Source: Acidimicrobiales bacterium (GTDB taxonomy: Bacteria > Actinomycetota > Acidimicrobiia > Acidimicrobiales > Poriferisodalaceae). From it: 6,286 nucleotides of DNA. A model generated the notes under the pieces. That model did no database searches. It saw only the letters and a list, made by a program, of their open reading frames with translations, and had not been told where the DNA came from. The stretch covers positions 1 to 6,286 of the forward strand of contig JASMKJ010000298.1 of NCBI GenBank assembly GCA_030749275.1, in the 5' to 3' direction. Of this stretch, positions 5,848 to 6,286 are shown in pieces. Each line of letters opens with the position of its first letter. The first letter of the stretch is position 1. The position numbers and the translations under genes were made by a program.

Positions 5848-6286
5848 ATGCCTGGTTCACTTATTGTCGCGGGAGCGCGCACTCCGATAGGTCGTTTCAA
5901 CGGTGGCTTGGCTAGCTTCTCGGGCGCTCAGTTGGGCGCCCACGCGATTTCTCACGCATTGAAACGCGCTGGAATTGACGGGGATCAGGTTGACCACGTC
6001 GTTATGGGACAAGTCCTCCAAGCAGGTCAAGGTCAAATAACGGCACGACAAGCCGCGGTGGAAGCGGGCATACCAATGGACGTGCCCGCTATTACGATCA
6101 ACAAGGTTTGTTTGTCAGGGTTGAACGCTATTTACCTGGCAGATCAAATGATTTCTTCGGGTGACGCTGACATTGTCGTAGCCGGAGGGATGGAGTCGAT
6201 GACCAACGCTCCCTACCTTCTTCCCGGTGGTCGAAACGGTCTGCAGATGGGTCACGGTGAATTGCGCGATGCGATGATCCACGACG
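5848..6286 (+). CDS. Thiolase, acetyl-CoA C-acetyltransferase type (N-terminal part, cut by window end)
   Basis: The first 146 residues of a thiolase of about 390-400 residues are present; the rest lies beyond the right edge. Motifs seen are [14 protein letters not shown] at 9-22, the acyl-accepting nucleophile Cys88 in [10 protein letters not shown] (85-94), and [12 protein letters not shown] at 112-123. The later catalytic His and second Cys are outside. The enzyme condenses two acetyl-CoA to acetoacetyl-CoA, or runs in reverse. Next to ccr and an epimerase, the biosynthetic direction as the first step of the ethylmalonyl-CoA pathway is plausible, but a degradative beta-oxidation thiolase cannot be excluded from the N-terminus alone. 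The ATG has an excellent ribosome site at 5832-5841. It is the only plus-strand gene in the window. Confidence 0.93.
   Translation, partial: MPGSLIVAGARTPIGRFNGGLASFSGAQLGAHAISHALKRAGIDGDQVDHVVMGQVLQAGQGQITARQAAVEAGIPMDVPAITINKVCLSGLNAIYLADQMISSGDADIVVAGGMESMTNAPYLLPGGRNGLQMGHGELRDAMIHD

Noticed and set aside
1..6286. Mobile element, CRISPR or defence system
   Set aside because: No transposase, integrase, long terminal repeats, repeat-spacer pattern or nuclease genes were seen; all genes are ordinary metabolism, transport or RNA modification.

Overview
The window looks like chromosomal DNA of an actinobacterium. The predicted proteins read most like Actinobacteria, possibly an Acidimicrobiia-type lineage. 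That placement rests on protein style, such as the QFGSTRSINAG motif 3 of the methyltransferase and the type of crotonyl-CoA carboxylase/reductase, plus mid-range GC content. No rRNA or marker gene confirms it. Coding density is high, and six of the seven genes lie on the minus strand. No mobile element, CRISPR array, tRNA or rRNA was seen.

Right part (about 3945-6286): central carbon metabolism. A plus-strand thiolase (acetyl-CoA acetyltransferase type, cut by the window end) is divergent from a minus-strand pair: crotonyl-CoA carboxylase/reductase (ccr), then a methylmalonyl/ethylmalonyl-CoA epimerase 17 nt downstream. Together they match early steps of the ethylmalonyl-CoA pathway: acetyl-CoA condensation, reductive carboxylation of crotonyl-CoA to ethylmalonyl-CoA, and epimerisation. 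This pathway lets organisms without isocitrate lyase assimilate C2 units, and it also supplies ethylmalonyl-CoA. The 125-bp divergent spacer must hold both promoters and contains a 10-bp-periodic direct repeat.

Middle (3304-3921): a SPOUT/TrmH-family RNA methyltransferase follows the epimerase by 23 nt and is probably co-transcribed, though functionally unrelated.

Left part (1-3200): a BMP-family (PnrA-like) lipoprotein, two RbsC/LivH-type membrane permeases and the first 20 codons of an ATP-binding subunit. These form an ABC importer of the nucleoside-uptake type. The permease and ATPase genes are joined by ATGA overlaps. A strong 15-bp hairpin sits between the lipoprotein gene and the first permease gene, and probably sets the ratio of binding protein to membrane components.

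No plainly novel system is visible. The most notable items are the intercistronic hairpin and what it implies for the permease start, the UUG start of ccr, and the compact divergent ethylmalonyl-CoA locus.
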